NCBI RefSeq assembly: GCF_937875265.1
Contig: NZ_CALLXM010000307.1
Location: 1-6,912, forward strand
Origin: an uncultured Acetobacter sp.
GTDB taxonomy: Bacteria; Pseudomonadota; Alphaproteobacteria; Acetobacterales; Acetobacteraceae
Length of the DNA stretch: 6,912 nt
Reading direction: 5' to 3'
Within the stretch, counting starts at the first letter, position 1, and each line of letters starts with the position of its first letter. A model generated the notes under the pieces. It saw only the letters and a program-made list of their open reading frames with translations. It was not told the DNA's origin and ran no database searches. The translations under genes were made by a program, and so were the position numbers. Of the stretch, positions 6,080-6,912 are shown in pieces.

Positions 6080-6912
6080 ATGTCCGATTTGTCTTCTGCG
6101 TCCTCTTCTGCTGTGCCGGATGCAGCCGTGCCCATGCTCTGCGGCACATGGCCATCCCGTGTGACGGCAGCTCTGGTGGCGGGGAAAACCCTCTCGCTTT
6201 CTGAAGTCAGCACGGATGGTAACGCCGTGTTCTGGCTGGAGCGGCGTCCGGCAGAAAAAGGCCGCTCGGTTCTCATGCGCTGGGCAGAGGGACAGGGTGT
6301 GGCAGAGGCTGTGCCAGCCAGCTTTGATGTCGCAACCCGTGTGCATGAATATGGTGGCGGCGCGTATGCCGTGCAGGCAGGGCTTATTGCGTTTTCTGAC
6401 AAGCGGACGGGGGCGGTCTGGCTGGTGCCGCACATGGGTGCGCCGCCTGTGCAGATCGCAGGGGAGAACGGACTCCGCTATGCGGATCTGCGGTTTGACC
6501 CGGCGGCAACGACCGTGCTGGCAGTGCGGGAAGATCATCGCGCAGGCGGAGAGGCAAAAGCCGCTCTGGTTGCCCTGAAGCTTCCCGCAGGCGGTGCGCA
6601 GGCGGAAGAGATAGTGCTGTATAGCGGCCCGGATTTTCTGTCCTCCCCGGCTGTTTCACCAGATGGGACGCGCATGGCGTGGGTGGAATGGCAGCACCCG
6701 GATATGCCGTGGGATGCCACGCGCCTGTGTCTGGCGGAGGTGGTGCGGGACGCAGAAGGCCGGATGACTGCTCTGGAAAACACACAGGTTCTGGCGGGCG
6801 CAGAGCAGCGCGAATCGGTGCTTGAACCGCGCTGGACAGAAGACGGCCATCTGCTGGCTATTTCCGATCGTTCCGGCTGCTGGACAGTGTGGGGTGTGCA
6901 GTTTGAGCAAAC
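6080..6912 (+). CDS. S9-family (prolyl-oligopeptidase-like) peptidase, N-terminal 277 residues (3' end outside window)
   Basis: Serine peptidase of family S9, of the dipeptidyl-aminopeptidase/acylaminoacyl-peptidase kind, expected to cleave short peptides. Only the non-catalytic beta-propeller part is in the window. After a Ser/Ala-rich lead the protein shows GTWPSRVTAALV (22-33), LSEVSTDGNAVFWLE (40-54), RVHEYGGGAY (87-96), RYADLRFDP (133-141), VREDHR (149-154), SPDGTRMAW (193-201) with HPDMPWD (206-212), and a further WTEDG...SDRSG blade. These are the usual repeat signatures of this family. The GxSxG nucleophile and the Asp/His of the alpha/beta-hydrolase domain would lie beyond the right edge; full proteins are about 650-700 aa. 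No clear signal peptide is seen, suggesting a cytoplasmic location. The start is fixed by an in-frame TGA directly before the ATG and a good ribosome binding site. It is transcribed away from the DedA gene. Confidence 0.85.
   Translation, partial: MSDLSSASSSAVPDAAVPMLCGTWPSRVTAALVAGKTLSLSEVSTDGNAVFWLERRPAEKGRSVLMRWAEGQGVAEAVPASFDVATRVHEYGGGAYAVQAGLIAFSDKRTGAVWLVPHMGAPPVQIAGENGLRYADLRFDPAATTVLAVREDHRAGGEAKAALVALKLPAGGAQAEEIVLYSGPDFLSSPAVSPDGTRMAWVEWQHPDMPWDATRLCLAEVVRDAEGRMTALENTQVLAGAEQRESVLEPRWTEDGHLLAISDRSGCWTVWGVQFEQ

Noticed and set aside
5848..6204. 118-aa open frame on the plus strand across the DedA-peptidase gap
   Set aside because: It overlaps the peptidase N-terminus in another frame, resembles nothing, and the peptidase has a fixed start and ribosome binding site.

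Overview
The window reads as an ordinary stretch of chromosome from a moderately GC-rich alphaproteobacterium. The protein character (an Azotobacter/Rhodobacter-type bacterial ferredoxin-NADP reductase, an alphaproteobacterial SUV3-like helicase, glutathione reductase of the 'LRGFD' type) fits an acetic acid bacterium (Acetobacteraceae) best. The genus is inferred from protein flavour only; nothing in the window fixes it. There is no RNA gene, insertion sequence, CRISPR array, phage gene or sign of recent transfer, and the window is nearly filled by genes.

Layout, left to right. (1) A minus-strand pair at 1-1638: fpr (ferredoxin/flavodoxin-NADP+ reductase, complete) is followed after only 29 nt by gor (glutathione reductase, cut by the left edge). 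They look like one NADPH/redox operon. (2) A 241-bp divergent gap (1639-1879). (3) A plus-strand gene, 1880-4246, for a large SUV3-type superfamily 2 helicase with a long N-terminal region outside the helicase core. (4) A 10-bp convergent gap containing one arm and most of the loop of a hairpin. (5) A second minus-strand pair, 4257-5806 or beyond: a DedA-family membrane protein whose stop overlaps (ATGA) the start of a short-chain dehydrogenase/reductase, so the two are probably translationally coupled. (6) A divergent gap of about 190-270 bp. (7) A plus-strand S9-family (prolyl-oligopeptidase-like) peptidase, 6080 to the right edge, of which only the N-terminal beta-propeller part is present.

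How they fit together. fpr and gor both handle NADPH and are linked to oxidative-stress and thiol redox balance. The helicase is probably a house-keeping RNA helicase related to the mitochondrial degradosome subunit. DedA (membrane homeostasis, lipid translocation family) and the SDR (unknown substrate) are co-expressed but have no obvious shared pathway.

I did not find a convincing novel system. The points most worth a second look are the DedA gene without a convincing start codon, the uncharacterised N-terminal half of the SUV3-like helicase with a helix-turn-helix-like segment, and the duplicated first four codons plus C8 tract in the fpr N-terminal extension.
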